Below, one piece after another: positions 13,252-14,768 of a DNA stretch of 14,768 bases (positions are counted from its first letter, which is position 1; each line of letters opens with the position of its first letter). The DNA comes from Acidimicrobiales bacterium. Lineage in GTDB: Bacteria; Actinomycetota; Acidimicrobiia; Acidimicrobiales; Palsa-688. Location of the stretch: assembly GCA_019241495.1 (NCBI GenBank), contig JAFAWZ010000116.1:1-14768 (forward strand), in the 5' to 3' direction. A model generated the notes under the pieces. That model saw only the letters and a list, made by a program, of their open reading frames with translations. It did not search any database and was not told the DNA's origin. The translations under genes and the position numbers were made by a program.

Positions 13252-14768
13252 CTAGAAGTCGTCCATGCCGCCGCCCGGCATGGCGGGGGCGGCTTCCTTC
13301 TCCGGCTTGTCGACGATGACGGCCTCTGTGGTGAGGAAGAGCGCTGCGATCGATGCGGCATTCTGCAGAGCCGAGCGGGTCACCTTGGCGGCATCGATGA
13401 CGCCCGCCTTGAAGAGGTCCTCGTACTCGCCGGTAGCAGCATTCAGGCCCTCGGCCGCGTTGGCCAGGTTCTTTACCTTCTCGACGACCACACCACCCTC
13501 CAGGCCGGCGTTGACGGCGATCTGCTTGATCGGCTCCTCGACCGCCCGGGCCACGATGCGGCTGCCGGTGGCCTCGTCGCCTTCGAGCTTCTCGGCCCGG
13601 TCCAGGATAGCCGTCTGTGAACGCAGCAGCGCCACCCCACCACCAGGGACGACACCTTCCTCGACCGCAGCCTTCGTCGTCGATACCGCGTCTTCGATGC
13701 GGTGCTTCTTCTCTTTGAGCTCGACCTCGGTGGCAGCTCCCACCTTGATCACCGCGACACCGCCGGAGAGCTTGGCCAAGCGCTCCTGCAGCTTCTCCCG
13801 GTCATAGTCCGAATCGGTGTTCTCGATCTCGTTCTTGATCTGCTGGATCCGGCCCTTGATGTCCTGCTCGCTGCCGGCGCCCTCGACGACAGTCGTCTCG
13901 TCCTTGGTGACCACGACCTTGCGGGCCCGGCCCAGCAGGTCGAGCGTGACGTTCTCCAGCTTCAAGCCGACCTCTTCGGTCACCACTTGGCCGCCGGTGA
14001 GGATGGCGATGTCCTGCAGCATGGCCTTACGGCGCTCACCGAAACCGGGAGCCTTGATGGCCACGCTCTTGAAGGTGCCCCGGATCTTGTTGACCACCAG
14101 GGTGGCGAGCGCCTCGCCCTCCACGTCCTCGGCAATGATCACCAGGGGCCGACCGGACTGCATGACCTTCTCCAGGAGGGGCAGAAGGTCCCGCACTGCG
14201 GAGATCTTCGAGCCGACGAGGAGGATGTAGGGATCCTCGAGCGCCGCCTCCATACGCTCCGGATCGGTCGCGAAGTACGGGGCGATGTAGCCCTTGTCGA
14301 AGCGCATGCCCTCGACCAGCTCGAGGTCCATGCCGAAGGTCTGCGACTCCTCGACGGTGATGACCCCGTCCTTGCCCACCTTGTCGATGGCCTCGGAGAT
14401 GAGATCGCCGATCTCGGTGTCAGCAGCCGAGATGGAGGCGACCTGGGCGATCTGCTCCTTGGTCTCGGTCTCCTTGGAGAGCGCCTTCAGCGAGCTGACC
14501 GCAGCCTCGACCGCAGCCTCGATGCCCCGCTTGAGGGACATCGGGTTGGCACCAGCCGCAACGTTGCGAAGACCCTCCCGGACGAGGGCCCAGGCCAGCA
14601 CGGTCGCCGTTGTGGTCCCGTCGCCGGCGACGTCGTCGGTCTTCTTCGCGACTTCCTTGACCAGCTCGGCCCCGATCTTCTCGTAGGGGTCCTCGAGCTC
14701 GATCTCCTTGGCGATGGACACGCCGTCGTTGGTGATCGTGGGCGCGCCCCACTTCTTCTCCAGCACGA
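13252..14768 (-). CDS. groEL: Chaperonin GroEL (Hsp60), N-terminus cut by window edge
   Basis: About 505 codons of the 60 kDa chaperonin that folds proteins in a double ring with GroES. The frame is open through the right edge. The first visible residues (VLEKKWGAPTITNDGVSIAKEIELED) correspond to about residue 37 of the family, so roughly 36 codons are missing. The ATP-site signature DGTTTATVLA and the hinge pattern IEDAVSTTKAAVEEGVVPGGGVALL, containing the aspartate needed for hydrolysis, are present. The protein ends in PGGGMDDF, the flexible tail type of housekeeping actinobacterial GroEL, rather than the histidine-rich tail of the GroEL1 paralogue. It ends in TAG and is followed by a strong hairpin. 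Its promoter and any HrcA or HspR operator are outside the window, as is any groES. Confidence 0.98.
   Translation of the reverse strand, partial: VLEKKWGAPTITNDGVSIAKEIELEDPYEKIGAELVKEVAKKTDDVAGDGTTTATVLAWALVREGLRNVAAGANPMSLKRGIEAAVEAAVSSLKALSKETETKEQIAQVASISAADTEIGDLISEAIDKVGKDGVITVEESQTFGMDLELVEGMRFDKGYIAPYFATDPERMEAALEDPYILLVGSKISAVRDLLPLLEKVMQSGRPLVIIAEDVEGEALATLVVNKIRGTFKSVAIKAPGFGERRKAMLQDIAILTGGQVVTEEVGLKLENVTLDLLGRARKVVVTKDETTVVEGAGSEQDIKGRIQQIKNEIENTDSDYDREKLQERLAKLSGGVAVIKVGAATEVELKEKKHRIEDAVSTTKAAVEEGVVPGGGVALLRSQTAILDRAEKLEGDEATGSRIVARAVEEPIKQIAVNAGLEGGVVVEKVKNLANAAEGLNAATGEYEDLFKAGVIDAAKVTRSALQNAASIAALFLTTEAVIVDKPEKEAAPAMPGGGMDDF

Noticed and set aside
1..14768. tRNA, rRNA, CRISPR array, phage genes or a classical defence cluster.
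   Set aside because: None was found by reading both strands. The window is mostly housekeeping and regulatory genes.

Overview
This 14.8 kb window is GC-rich and tightly packed, with short or overlapping gene junctions and frequent GTG/TTG starts. A full-length-type Lhr helicase, a PAC2-family protein, a HemQ-type coproheme decarboxylase and a GroEL ending in PGGGMDDF together point to an actinomycetote, perhaps of the Acidimicrobiia. That placement is inferred from gene content and codon usage, not from a marker gene.

Layout, left to right. (1) 1-4174, minus: most of an Lhr-type helicase, running off the left edge. (2) 4242-5608, plus: a PAC2-family gene and a small unknown gene, divergent from lhr. 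(3) 5605-8259, minus: a three-gene unit read as a CoA-disulfide-reductase-like flavoprotein, a Nudix hydrolase and a 205-residue unknown. It overlaps the previous unit tail to tail by 3 bases. (4) 8318-10808, plus: a small four-cysteine protein, then an OmpR-family response regulator and its HAMP-type histidine kinase. An 11-bp-period direct repeat precedes the regulator. (5) 10812-13163, minus: hemQ, larE, a stand-alone NIL-domain gene and a 153-residue unknown. The first three overlap. The last is separated from them by a 129-bp inverted-repeat element flanked by CTCAG direct repeats. (6) 13198-13227: a perfect 14-bp terminator hairpin behind groEL. (7) 13252-14768, minus: groEL, lacking only about its first 36 codons.

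No phage, CRISPR, RNA gene or large defence system is visible. The most unusual items are: the MITE-like element, whose removal with one CTCAG copy restores a 6-nt gene junction; the larE-NIL pair, which looks like a small sulfur-transfer module without larB or larC in view; the small four-cysteine protein; and a TANNNT hexamer 6-8 nt before the first start codon of four transcription units, which suggests leaderless initiation.

Many long open frames lie antisense to these genes, including one of 902 codons. They are by-products of GC-rich codon usage and were left out.
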